The notes beneath the pieces are model-generated. The model saw nothing but the letters and a program-made list of their open reading frames with translations. It did not search any database and was not told the DNA's origin. This document shows, piece after piece, positions 34,181-43,523 of a DNA stretch of 64,000 nt (the first letter of the stretch is position 1; each line of letters starts with the position of its first letter). Source of the stretch: Terasakiella pusilla DSM 6293. Lineage in GTDB: Bacteria; Pseudomonadota; Alphaproteobacteria; Rhodospirillales; Terasakiellaceae. The translations under genes and the position numbers were made by a program. The stretch lies in the NCBI RefSeq assembly GCF_000688235.1, contig NZ_JHYO01000014.1:1-64000 (forward strand). Direction: 5' to 3'.

Positions 34181-35767
34181 CTACCACTTTTGGGTCTTTT
34201 CCCGGTGATCAAAGACGAGTATGCCGCCAAAGTCTGCGGGGGCGGAACGTGTCGTTGGGCTTGGTTGTGAGGGGCGCTCGGGCTGTTTTGCGACCACATG
34301 ATGTTGGCTCAGCGCCTTGTCAATGTTGAGACGCCCGCCAGTTGCGACTTTATCTGCAAGGGCGGGGACCTTATCAACGCTTTGCAAGAGTTTAGCCTTG
34401 AGTTGAAGGTTGGTCAGGCTGGGGTCTTGGGCAAGCAAAAGTGCAGCAGCCCCCGCAACGATCGGTGCAGACATGGAGGTGCCGCTGAAGGCTGCGTAGC
34501 TGTTTGTCGGGGTTTCGTTTGTTCCGTCAGGGATGGTGCTGAGGATCTCGACGCCGGGGGCAGCCAGGTCCACATTTACTTTGCCAAAGTTTGAAAAGCG
34601 CGCAAGGTTGTCGTCTTGCTTGGTCGCGGCGACACTGATAATCCCTTCCGCCGGATAGCTGGCGGGGTAGTTGGCGAGGAAGTCGTCATTGTCAAACGCA
34701 TTGTTGCCTGCGGACGCGACAATCAGGATGCCGCGATCACTCAGGGCTTTGTACATGCGTTTTTCCAGCGGAGAATTTGCTATACTGCCGAGACTGAGGT
34801 TGACGATCTTTGCCCCGTGATCGGCGGCATATTGTAGCCCAAGCATAATCCCCGCAGAGGTCCCTTGACCACAGGGGCCGCCCATAACTTTTAAGGGCAT
34901 AATCTTGACGCGCTCTGCAATCCCTGCAATGCCGGTTGCGTTGTTTTTGACCGCGGCGATAGTTCCGGCCACATGGGTGCCGTGCATTTCATATAACTTG
35001 CGTGTGGGGTGGGCGGTACATAAAAAGCGGCCTGTGTTTGGGTCCGTACCTGCAACCGGATAGGGGTTGAGATAGGAATAGGCGAATTTGTTATTGTCAT
35101 AAAAATTCCAGCCCACGACATCGTCCACATAGCCGTTGTCGTCGTCATCTTTACGGTTATTGGGGATTTCTTTGTCATTGCGCCAGATGTTGCCGGCTAA
35201 GTCTTCGTGATCATATTGGATGCCGGTATCAAGGACAGCGACAATGATATCGTCTTTTGTCGTCGGGCGGGCTTTTTCCCATGCCTTAAAAGCGGAAGTT
35301 TGTTGCAAATACCAAAGCTGATCCAGATGGGTGTCATTGGGGCGGTCATTCAGAATGTAGTGGATATAGTTAGGTTCGACACTTTCGATGGTCGGGTCTT
35401 GCGCGAGTGTGTTTGCCAGATTTTCCCAATTTCCACTTGCGGTAGGGTTGGAGAGTTTGACATGGGCAATGTTGAACAGGGAAAGGGAAGTGTCCACCGT
35501 TGCGTCTTTGTCAAGGGTTTGAAGCCATTGAGGTTTTTTGTCTTGGCTGAGGCTGTTAAAACCGCTTTTATCTTTAAAGGAGATTAAAAACTCACCCGCC
35601 ACGGCTTCGGGTTCTTGCGGGGTTTTTAGGACTTTTGTCAACTGGTCGTTATCTTGAGCAAAAGCCGTGGAAAGCTGCGGAGTCGCAAAGGGAAATAAAA
35701 TTAAAAAAAACAATGCAAAACTATGTATTTTTGCGCCAAATCCTGTATATTTTCTTAATGTATGCAT
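34181..35767 (-). CDS. S8-family serine protease (subtilase), exported
   Basis: A 528-aa protein from the ATG at 35767, chosen because it gives a normal signal peptide (MHTLRKYTGF..., cleaved near TAFA-Q at ~37); the frame extends 26 codons further up. A propeptide-like segment (~58-140) precedes the catalytic domain, where D180 (VLDTGI), H262 (HGTHVAGT) and S431 (GTSMSAP) make the triad. A DDDDNGYVDD run at 207-216 is a likely calcium site. The C-terminal ~30 residues are basic and Pro/Ser-rich. It may mature or degrade envelope or secreted proteins. Confidence 0.9.
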   Translation of the reverse strand: MHTLRKYTGFGAKIHSFALFFLILFPFATPQLSTAFAQDNDQLTKVLKTPQEPEAVAGEFLISFKDKSGFNSLSQDKKPQWLQTLDKDATVDTSLSLFNIAHVKLSNPTASGNWENLANTLAQDPTIESVEPNYIHYILNDRPNDTHLDQLWYLQQTSAFKAWEKARPTTKDDIIVAVLDTGIQYDHEDLAGNIWRNDKEIPNNRKDDDDNGYVDDVVGWNFYDNNKFAYSYLNPYPVAGTDPNTGRFLCTAHPTRKLYEMHGTHVAGTIAAVKNNATGIAGIAERVKIMPLKVMGGPCGQGTSAGIMLGLQYAADHGAKIVNLSLGSIANSPLEKRMYKALSDRGILIVASAGNNAFDNDDFLANYPASYPAEGIISVAATKQDDNLARFSNFGKVNVDLAAPGVEILSTIPDGTNETPTNSYAAFSGTSMSAPIVAGAAALLLAQDPSLTNLQLKAKLLQSVDKVPALADKVATGGRLNIDKALSQHHVVAKQPERPSQPSPTTRSAPADFGGILVFDHREKTQKW

Positions 35768-35908
35768 TTTTGTGACTTTTTTCTGTTTCTTTAAGTTGTC
35801 AAATTTGTTGTTTTTGATCGTAAATGATGGGTCTAGCACCCGCAAAGTATTTATGAACAGACGTGGCGTTTTTTTTCGTTCGTCGGAGTTCGGGTAAGAG
35901 TTTTTGAT

Positions 35909-38900
35909 ATGAGTAATGATGGTTCAAAGCGGGAAGGCCCTTCGTTTGAAGTTGCTTTTGATGCAGAAAATCAGGCGGATCAAACCTCGCAACCCAAAGA
36001 TGATGCGAAAAAGAAGGGCATGCCCGAACTGTCCCCCCTGCAAAAAGATTATTTGCTGGATGGTGGCGATCGTATGGTCGACGTGGAATTGTTGGCGTCT
36101 GAAGACTGGACCCCGCCTGCTTATGTGCGCTATCGCCTGTTGACTGTGGCAGCGGTTGTCTTGTCCGTTGGCTGGTTGTATGGCGCTTATGATTACGTTG
36201 AAACCTATTTTGGCTGGTCGACCCTGAGTGAGTTAATGCCTCATGAACTCGGTGGTTTGGCAGCCGGGTTTGTAACACCGCTTGCGTTGCTGTGGCTGGT
36301 CGCGGCCTACCTTGAACGTAGTCGTTTGCTGGAAAATGAAAGCAAAGCCCTGCGCTGGTACCTGCAACGCATGGTCTACCCGTCGGAAACGGCGGAAGAA
36401 CGCGTGCGTTCCATCACCGATGCGATCCGCGGGCAAACGCGGGAATTGACCCAAGCGTCCGAGGATGCACTGGTGCGATCGCGGGCAATCCACGATATGT
36501 TGCGCGAACGTAGTGTTGATCTGGCCGAAGTGTCGAACGAAGCGGATATCAAAGCGCGCGAAGCCGAAGATACCTTGCGCCGTCAGGCCGAAGGTTTGCT
36601 GGATGTGTCTGATCGCGCCATTGATCGTGCGCGTGAAGTCGGCAACGTGCTGCATCATCAGGCCCATGACCTCATCAACGTGTCTGAACGCGCTTCCAGC
36701 CGCACCGAAGGTATCGCAGAAACCTTGAAACGTCGCTCGCAGGAATTGGAACGGGTTTCGGATAATGTGGTGGATAAGACCAAGGAAACCGCCTCCATCT
36801 TTGTGCGCGAGGGTAAAAACCTCCAGACCATCTATGAGGATGCAAAGCTGCGTAGCGGGGAAATTGGGGATCTACTGGCAACGGCGATGGGCAGTGTGTC
36901 CGCCACGGCGCAGGAAGCAGCAGATAATCTCGCCAAAAATGCCGAGCTGTTGGATACTCAGACCCTGAGCCTGAGAAAGCATAGTGCAGAAGCGCGCGAG
37001 CAAGGCGAAGAGATGGGCAAAGCCTTTGAACGTCAGCTCAAGGAATTGAACGCTACGTCTGAGCTTGTCAAAACCCAGACACGTCAGATTCAAGATAATC
37101 TCTCTTCTCAGACCAGCCATCTGAATAAAACGGCGGATCAGGTCAGTGATCGCGTCCGTGATATGCGCGAAACCTTGAAGGATAGCGCGCAAAGCCTAAT
37201 GAATTCGACCGATAGTTCCTTGATGGGGATGCGCTCTACATCCGACGCCTTCCGTCAGCAGGCGCGTGAGCTGGATGCGGCAACAGAGCGCGCGATGGAG
37301 CGTACGAATAAACTGACAGATGCGGTTCAGGCCACAACTCAGGAGACTGTTTCTTCCGCCCATATGGCGACGGAAGAAATCAAGCAGGTTCAGGAACAGA
37401 TCAAGGAAGCCGGGCAGGATGTCACCATGGTCGGTGAAGAAGCGAGGCAACAGCTTGAAGGGACGGGCGAAGTCTTGCGTACCCGTATGGATGAGCTGGA
37501 AGAACTGTCCACCCTGTCGGAGCAACGTTTGCAAAATGCCGGTATCCGTTTACAGAAACGCTCGCTGGACCTGATCGATTCTGCAACCAATGCCGCCAGT
37601 CGCATCCAGACGGTAACAACCGCGTTGCATGATGGCTCCCAAACCTTGTCGGTTCTGTCCGATAAGGGCGTGAGCAGTATTGAGCAAGCGGCTGACAGCC
37701 TGCGCCGTAGCGCACAGGAAGTGACCTTGCTTGGGGAAAAAGCCCGCAGTCAAAGCGATCAGATGGTGGAGCGTCTGGACGAAATGCGCGACAGTGCCGA
37801 CAATGCCGACACTTCTATCAAAGCGTTGGGTGAGACATTGGCGGAACAACACGAACGCCTGCAAAAAACTTCGCTGTCTTCACGTGATGCCTTGACAGAA
37901 GCCGGTCGCCGCCTGTCCCATCATGCACATAATCTGGACCAAGCTTCCAGCGAGGCTGCCTCGCGTATGGAGTCTGTGAGTGCGACTTTGCATGATCGCA
38001 CCGACGAGCTGGATCAGGTCAGCCAACGGACGGCAGAACGCCTGCACCAGATGGACGGGACACTGCAAACCAGCACACGGTCTTTGAAAAATACCGCCGA
38101 TGCCGCTGCCCGCCAGATGGAAAATTATTCTGCGCGTCTTGACCAACAAACGTCTACCCTCAGCACAACGGCGGATCAGGCTGCCAGCCAGTTGGAAACG
38201 GCGCAAGCCGCCATCCGTCAAAGCGGTGTGGAAATGGCAAGCACGTCCGATCGCGCAGCCAAATTGATGGCACTTGTTGGTTCTGGCTTCAAACGACAGC
38301 GTGACGCGGTGATGACCGCAACCGATGAAGCGGGCAAAAAAGTCTTTGAAATCGGTGAAAATCTGGAAACGCATGCCCTGCGTCTAAACGAGGTCGCGGA
38401 TGTGGCAGGCAACAAGCTGGCCGATACTGTCACAGAGATGGAACATCGCGTTGAAGATGCAGGTATTAACCTGACCAAGCGTGTTCAGCGTGTCGGCACA
38501 CAAGCCCAGTCGGTCGTTGAATCGGTTGAGCAAGCGTCCAAAGCCTTGGAAGATCAGGCCGATAAATTGGCGGCACAGGCGGTTAAGTCCAGTCAGACCA
38601 TCACATCTGTTGGGGAGACGACGGAAATTGTCTCGCGGCGTACCTTGGATGAAAGCGAGAAAACAGCGTCCCGTCTGGATCAGATCGGTGAGACACTGCG
38701 TTCGCATGTGGCGACCCTTGATGGGGTGACACAAAATGCCCAAGGCACCTTGTTTGATATGGGCGAGATGTTGTCCAAACGCGGCGATGACATGACACGC
38801 GCAGCAAGCGAGGCCCGCAACCAGGTCCATCTGGTGGGTGAAGAACTGACCCGCCAGTCGGTTAAACTGAACGAAGTTGCCGATTATGCGCTGGGCCGTG

Positions 38901-40135
38901 TCAATCAGTTGGGTGATACCTTGGATGAGCGCACGGAAACCGTGACGCAGTCCATGGATCGCGCTGCCAAGATGATGACACAGATTGCAGAGAATATGCA
39001 AAAAGCCAGCCGCGATGCCCAAGCTGCAACAGATCAGGCAAATTCCCAGCTGAATAGCGTTACCCATAATATGGAACGTAGCGGCGACCATGTGGAACAA
39101 GTCACCCATCAAACCGTGTCTCAAATGAAAGAAGCCATTATGGCGATGCAGGATTTCATCGGTCAGCTGGAAGGCCGTTCTGAAAAAGCCGCATCGCGTA
39201 TTGATAAAGCGGGCGAATTGGTGAGAGAACGCGGCGATCAGGTATCCGGTGTGGCGCAGCAGGTCTTGGCCGATGTTTTCCAAGCCGCAGAGCAGTTGGA
39301 AGATCGCACTAAAGTGATCATGTCGCTGGGCGAGAAAAGCGCGTTGCAATTGGATGCGGTGGGCAAGTCACTGGAGCGCAAGACCAAGACGGCCCAAGCC
39401 GGCACGCAAGAAATTCGCAAAGGTATCGAAGTTGCCGGTGCTGCGGTTCGCCAACAAATGGACGAGCTGTCCGGTACGCTGAACAAGTCCATGAAAGACA
39501 TCAACGCCGCAACCGACAGCCTGGAAGAACGCGCGCAGGATGTGCAGCAGGTGTCCGATCTTGCGATGGAAAAACTGGGCGCGTGGGATGACAACCTGAA
39601 AACCCGTTCAGAACTGTTGCGCAAAACTTGGTCTGATGCGGCCCATGAAGCCCATGACGCCGCTAAGGCGCTGGAACAGCAGACCAAGGTGATGGGGGAA
39701 TTGAACCGTCACGCCAAGACCCTGAGCAAAGACCTGAAAGAAGTGGATAGCAAGGTCGGCGCGGAAGACTTTATGCGCCGTCACGCCTTTGTGGTGGAAT
39801 CGTTGCAGTCCCTTGGGGTGGATATCACCCGCGAACTGGAAATCGGCATTTCAGAAGATGAATGGCGCCGCTTTACCCGTGGGGATCGTTCCATCTTTGT
39901 GCGGAAACTTGCGGCCCTTAAAGACCGTAGCAAACTGAATGCGCTTAAGGATGCATATCGTGACCACGAAGCATTTAGAACCTACACCAACCGTTACTTG
40001 AAAGAGTTTGAGCAGTTGATCGGGCAGGCCAAGGAACGCGATCAGCACGGTATTTTGGCGAACACGTTCTATAGCTCCGATATCGGGAAGGTCTATTTGA
40101 CACTCTGTCAGGGCTTGGGGCAGGAACCGAAGTAA
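35909..40135 (+). CDS. giant membrane-anchored coiled-coil protein (1408 aa)
   Basis: Acidic N-terminal ~70 residues, two membrane helices (about 76-95 and 113-134) joined by a short loop, then more than 1100 residues of nearly continuous heptad-type helix made of Ala/Gln/Glu/Arg-rich repeats (recurring E-x-x-L-x-x-x-S-D/E-x-A...), then a ~120-residue globular C-terminus (DFMRRHAFVVESLQSLGVDI... to the end). The plan of two N-terminal spans plus a long cytoplasmic coiled coil recalls the polar landmark TipN and chemoreceptor-like scaffolds, but I claim no homology. It stands alone, divergent from the subtilase gene. Confidence 0.85.
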   Translation: MSNDGSKREGPSFEVAFDAENQADQTSQPKDDAKKKGMPELSPLQKDYLLDGGDRMVDVELLASEDWTPPAYVRYRLLTVAAVVLSVGWLYGAYDYVETYFGWSTLSELMPHELGGLAAGFVTPLALLWLVAAYLERSRLLENESKALRWYLQRMVYPSETAEERVRSITDAIRGQTRELTQASEDALVRSRAIHDMLRERSVDLAEVSNEADIKAREAEDTLRRQAEGLLDVSDRAIDRAREVGNVLHHQAHDLINVSERASSRTEGIAETLKRRSQELERVSDNVVDKTKETASIFVREGKNLQTIYEDAKLRSGEIGDLLATAMGSVSATAQEAADNLAKNAELLDTQTLSLRKHSAEAREQGEEMGKAFERQLKELNATSELVKTQTRQIQDNLSSQTSHLNKTADQVSDRVRDMRETLKDSAQSLMNSTDSSLMGMRSTSDAFRQQARELDAATERAMERTNKLTDAVQATTQETVSSAHMATEEIKQVQEQIKEAGQDVTMVGEEARQQLEGTGEVLRTRMDELEELSTLSEQRLQNAGIRLQKRSLDLIDSATNAASRIQTVTTALHDGSQTLSVLSDKGVSSIEQAADSLRRSAQEVTLLGEKARSQSDQMVERLDEMRDSADNADTSIKALGETLAEQHERLQKTSLSSRDALTEAGRRLSHHAHNLDQASSEAASRMESVSATLHDRTDELDQVSQRTAERLHQMDGTLQTSTRSLKNTADAAARQMENYSARLDQQTSTLSTTADQAASQLETAQAAIRQSGVEMASTSDRAAKLMALVGSGFKRQRDAVMTATDEAGKKVFEIGENLETHALRLNEVADVAGNKLADTVTEMEHRVEDAGINLTKRVQRVGTQAQSVVESVEQASKALEDQADKLAAQAVKSSQTITSVGETTEIVSRRTLDESEKTASRLDQIGETLRSHVATLDGVTQNAQGTLFDMGEMLSKRGDDMTRAASEARNQVHLVGEELTRQSVKLNEVADYALGRVNQLGDTLDERTETVTQSMDRAAKMMTQIAENMQKASRDAQAATDQANSQLNSVTHNMERSGDHVEQVTHQTVSQMKEAIMAMQDFIGQLEGRSEKAASRIDKAGELVRERGDQVSGVAQQVLADVFQAAEQLEDRTKVIMSLGEKSALQLDAVGKSLERKTKTAQAGTQEIRKGIEVAGAAVRQQMDELSGTLNKSMKDINAATDSLEERAQDVQQVSDLAMEKLGAWDDNLKTRSELLRKTWSDAAHEAHDAAKALEQQTKVMGELNRHAKTLSKDLKEVDSKVGAEDFMRRHAFVVESLQSLGVDITRELEIGISEDEWRRFTRGDRSIFVRKLAALKDRSKLNALKDAYRDHEAFRTYTNRYLKEFEQLIGQAKERDQHGILANTFYSSDIGKVYLTLCQGLGQEPK

Positions 40136-40147
40136 GTCGCGGGGACT

Positions 40148-40966
40148 TTACGCTTTATCCAAGCGCCTTAGGGCAATGTCGATGATGAAATCGGCAATGC
40201 CCGGATGTGATCCCATGGCCCGCATCAGCCAGATTTTCTGCTTCCCCATCATATAAGGGCCAGCAGGGATGCCGTCTTCACGCATCTTTTCTGCTTCCTC
40301 CTCATTGGGCTGAACGCCAATAAAGTTGGGGATGTCCTTGGCCCCATGCACGCCTGCGGCAATCATAAAGGGTAGCACGATGACATTGGGGCTGGTGGTG
40401 CGGTTTTTCCAGCCATGCAGAAACGGCTTTTCTTCAATGAAGGCGGGGAGGATGGCTTGGGTCTGATAATGTTGATAGATCCGTGTCGCCATCATCACCG
40501 TTGTATCGTGGGAGGCGGGACGTTCGGGATTAGGGTTGCCATGGGCGACCAGAAAGACCGTGGTTTCATCAGGCGCGATCTTGCGTTCTTCCATCACGAC
40601 CTTTAGGCGATCGGCAATCAGTTTGGGCAGGGAAGGGTGTTCCCCTACAGGTTCACAGAGATGGATTTTTTGTGTACCGCGCAAGGTCAGCGCCCCGTCC
40701 AGCCCAATTTCGCGCGGGATGACGACCTTATTAATGTGACCTGTGCAAGCAAGGTTGGGGACGATCACGACTTCGTCGCTTTCAACACCGTTTAACGCAT
40801 CCTTCAGCTGGATCTCTTCTTTCCAAAAGGCGGTGCGCACATCGGCGAAGATGTTTTTTTCGCGGATGTACTGGGCGTGTTTGCGTGCCGGACGGGCCAT
40901 ATTCGGGCTTTTGCTGGAGCCGTGTCCGGCGATAATAAGGGTGGTGTTTTTAAGTCGTTCAGACAT
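40148..40966 (-). CDS. CbiX/sirohydrochlorin chelatase-like protein
   Basis: A 272-aa two-lobed CbiX-type protein. The N-lobe begins with LIIAGHGSSKSPN and the C-lobe has LVAHGNPNPER; each His would be a metal or tetrapyrrole contact. Such enzymes insert iron (siroheme) or cobalt into sirohydrochlorin. It overlaps cobA by 8 bp, supporting a role in making siroheme. A role only in metal supply or a degenerate activity is also possible. Confidence 0.78.
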   Translation of the reverse strand: MSERLKNTTLIIAGHGSSKSPNMARPARKHAQYIREKNIFADVRTAFWKEEIQLKDALNGVESDEVVIVPNLACTGHINKVVIPREIGLDGALTLRGTQKIHLCEPVGEHPSLPKLIADRLKVVMEERKIAPDETTVFLVAHGNPNPERPASHDTTVMMATRIYQHYQTQAILPAFIEEKPFLHGWKNRTTSPNVIVLPFMIAAGVHGAKDIPNFIGVQPNEEEAEKMREDGIPAGPYMMGKQKIWLMRAMGSHPGIADFIIDIALRRLDKA

Positions 40967-41714
40967 TGTTCAAAAATTTCGCAATTTCAATCACATGGCC
41001 GACAATCAATAAAGACGGCGGCTTGAAGTCACCTTCCGTACGGGTTTTGGGTAAATCTTGCAAGGTGGTGTAGGCGATGCGCTGCTTGTCCGTCGCGCCA
41101 TTTTCTACAATCGCAGCGGGGGTGGTGGGCACGCGTCCGGCCTCGATCATTTTTTCAACAATGGCATCCAGATTTTTAAGGCCCATGTAAATAACGACCG
41201 TCATTTCAGGATCGCTGAGGGACGCCCAGTTGATATCCAGACCTGCGCCTTCTTTGTGGTGTCCGGTGATAAAGCGCACACTGCGGGCAAGGCCGCGGTG
41301 GGTCAATGGGATGCGGGCGGCTGCACCACATCCGGCAGCAGCGGTAATGCCGGGGACCACATCATAATCAATGCCCGCCATGATCAGATGTTCGGCTTCT
41401 TCACTGCCGCGTCCAAATACAAAAGGGTCGCCGCCTTTTAAGCGGATAATCAGTTTGTGCTCTTGTGCAAGGTCCACCAGCAGTTCGTTAATTTCTTCCT
41501 GCTTAAGGATGTGATGACCGGGCGCTTTGCCGACAAAGACTTTTTTGACATCCTTGGGGGCGAGGGCGAGAATTTCATCACTCACCAGACGGTCATGCAC
41601 GATCACATCGCCGCTTTGGATGTAGCGCAAGGCACGGATGGTCAGTAAATCGGGATCGCCGGGACCGGCGCCGACAAGGATGACCCGGCCTTTTTCATGT
41701 TGATCAGCCTGCAT
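40959..41714 (-). CDS. cobA: uroporphyrinogen-III C-methyltransferase
   Basis: A 251-aa SUMT that methylates uroporphyrinogen III at C2 and C7 with SAM, giving precorrin-2. Motifs: VGAGPGDPDLLTIRA (~14-28), VHDRLVSDEIL, RLKGGDPFVFGRGSEE, and VVPGITAAAGCGAAARIPLTH. It lacks the dehydrogenase/chelatase part of CysG, a job the neighbouring CbiX-like protein may partly fill. Overlaps both neighbours. Confidence 0.95.
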   Translation of the reverse strand: MQADQHEKGRVILVGAGPGDPDLLTIRALRYIQSGDVIVHDRLVSDEILALAPKDVKKVFVGKAPGHHILKQEEINELLVDLAQEHKLIIRLKGGDPFVFGRGSEEAEHLIMAGIDYDVVPGITAAAGCGAAARIPLTHRGLARSVRFITGHHKEGAGLDINWASLSDPEMTVVIYMGLKNLDAIVEKMIEAGRVPTTPAAIVENGATDKQRIAYTTLQDLPKTRTEGDFKPPSLLIVGHVIEIAKFLNNV

Positions 41715-42705
41715 AGGGGATGGTGTCCTTGTTGCGTGCCTCCCAAATAGCTTCTGCTTTGGCCTGAGCTTCTTCGGGGGTGTCCGCCTTGTCCATCAGG
41801 CGCAGGGCAATGGCCATGGTGCCTGTGAGTGCGGCGATGGCGTAAGGGTGTGTATCTGTGCCATGCCAGATGGCTTTCAGGCGGGTGATGTCCATCACGT
41901 CATCATGGGCTGCATGGTCGGCTTCTAGGGTTGCAGGCCAGTTTTCTTCACTACGTTCGCCATCGATTAAATATTGAACCGTGACGGGTTTGGCGGGTCT
42001 GCGTTCAATCTCGCCGCCTTCGCCTTTAAAGACGCACATGCGCTGGCCCAACAGGTCTGCGCAATCACGATGGATTTCGCGATAGGCAGAATGGGTGATG
42101 CATTGAAAGACGTTTTTCGCGTCCAGTGCATTGATCATACGGGCAAAGGTATTGACGGGGGTACGCACGCCCAAGGTAGCCTTGAGATCAATAATGCGCT
42201 GTAGGACCGGACTAATGTGCTCAAGACTGAGATAGGCAAAGTTGCCGGATGTCAGTTTGTCGGCGGCATCAGACAGGCTGGTCGCGGGGGCAATGCCAAG
42301 TTCGCGCAGTGTCTGGGCGCTAAACAGGCGGCCTTCTGTATGACCTTCCACGCCATGCATAAAGATTTTGATGCCACTGTCAGCCAACGCAAGGGCACCC
42401 AACAGGTAATATGGCAATTGACGGACTTTACCAGCATAGCTTGGCCAGTCCAGATCAACAACGGGCAAGCGATCGGGGCGATCCAGATGATCGCGAACGG
42501 CATCGATAAAGCCTGCGCCTTCTTGCGGGTCTTCGGTGCGAACCCGTAAAATGCACAGGAAGGCGCCCAGCTGGACGGGGTCCACTTCGTCGCGCAAAAT
42601 CATTCCGGTTGCGGCTTTGGCTTCGTCACGCGTAAGCGGGCGGGACAGACGGGGGCCTTTACCGATAATGCGGATATAGGGGGCAAACGGATGTTCTTGC
42701 GACAT
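41704..42705 (-). CDS. anthranilate phosphoribosyltransferase-like (TrpD2/YbiB) protein
   Basis: A 333-aa protein from the ATG at 42705 (MSQEHPFAPYIRIIGKGPRL); the frame extends upstream without a good start. It belongs to the glycosyl transferase family 3-like group: LTRDEAKAATGMILRDEVDP at the N-terminus, SGIKIFMHGVEGHTEGRLFS in the middle. Members next to siroheme genes are known but their reaction is unclear; TrpD2 of E. coli binds DNA rather than making tryptophan. First gene of the GT-cobA-cbiX operon, divergent from the Crp/Fnr pair. Confidence 0.82.
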   Translation of the reverse strand: MSQEHPFAPYIRIIGKGPRLSRPLTRDEAKAATGMILRDEVDPVQLGAFLCILRVRTEDPQEGAGFIDAVRDHLDRPDRLPVVDLDWPSYAGKVRQLPYYLLGALALADSGIKIFMHGVEGHTEGRLFSAQTLRELGIAPATSLSDAADKLTSGNFAYLSLEHISPVLQRIIDLKATLGVRTPVNTFARMINALDAKNVFQCITHSAYREIHRDCADLLGQRMCVFKGEGGEIERRPAKPVTVQYLIDGERSEENWPATLEADHAAHDDVMDITRLKAIWHGTDTHPYAIAALTGTMAIALRLMDKADTPEEAQAKAEAIWEARNKDTIPYAG

Positions 42706-42851
42706 GTTTCTTACTTTCTTGAACTCTTTATACATGCTTTTAGCAGCAGCAATAAACCAAGGTCGAGATTTTTTGTGTTTAAACCTTGCAAAAGATTGCA
42801 AAAGATTTTTAATACTTTAGTTCCAATTTTTTGAGAAAGGCCGTTTTACCA

Positions 42852-43523
42852 ATGAGTTTAGAGCGACTTGCCACCTTGCCCCTCTTAAAAAGGTTAACAC
42901 CGGAGCGACAGGAAACGGTCTACAAATCAGCACAAATCAATAAACTGCAATCTGGTAGTGTTGTATGTGAAGAAACTACAAATGTAAAGCGGATTTTATG
43001 GGTTCTCTCCGGTCGGCTTAAGACATTTGTCACACTTCATGACGAAGAGGTGGTGATTGATCTCCTGTCTAAAGGGGACCGTCTTGGGTTTGTGGAGGCT
43101 TGTGCAGGGCTGCCCCATAGCGTGTCGGCAATCGCAATTGAGGAAACAGAGATTTTAAGTCTCGACCTAGAGGTCTTTCAGCGCTTAACGGCCGAGTATT
43201 TTGATTTTCAATTGGCCGTCTTTGCCAATATTTCTGCGGAGATGCATGGTGCGGTGAAGGAGATTAACGAGCTGAAGGCAAAGAACACCTCAAAGCGTCT
43301 TGGCACGTTTTTGTTGGGATTAAGTGGGGCGGATCAGGGGACGGTTGATCTGGAATTACCGTATGATAAGCGTTTACTTGCGGCCCGTCTGGGAATGAAG
43401 CCGGAAAGTCTGTCGCGTGCCTTTGGTAAATTGAAAGCATGTGGTGTGATCACCCAGAAAAATCGAATTACGATTGGGGATGTTGAAATGCTACGTGATT
43501 TCTGTGGAGATGAGTATGAGTAA
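42852..43523 (+). CDS. Crp/Fnr-family regulator 1
   Basis: A 223-aa protein from the ATG at 42852 (MSLERLATLPLLKRLTPERQ) with a GAGAAAGG site upstream. Cyclic-nucleotide-binding-like fold (~15-125) and C-terminal winged HTH with [20 protein letters not shown]. It lacks the cysteine set of oxygen-sensing Fnr, so a haem/NO, redox or small-ligand signal is more likely (Dnr-like). It overlaps the next, paralogous regulator. Divergent siroheme genes are a possible target. Two tandem TTGCAAAAGA repeats lie in its upstream region. Confidence 0.85.
   Translation: MSLERLATLPLLKRLTPERQETVYKSAQINKLQSGSVVCEETTNVKRILWVLSGRLKTFVTLHDEEVVIDLLSKGDRLGFVEACAGLPHSVSAIAIEETEILSLDLEVFQRLTAEYFDFQLAVFANISAEMHGAVKEINELKAKNTSKRLGTFLLGLSGADQGTVDLELPYDKRLLAARLGMKPESLSRAFGKLKACGVITQKNRITIGDVEMLRDFCGDEYE

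Noticed and set aside
38384-39349. 321-codon minus-strand frame
   Set aside because: Antisense of the repetitive coiled-coil gene; its His/Cys/Phe-rich repeats mirror the heptads.
42786-42805. Two TTGCAAAAGA repeats as the start of a larger repeat array
   Set aside because: Only two copies; mentioned as possible regulatory DNA, not as an array or CRISPR.
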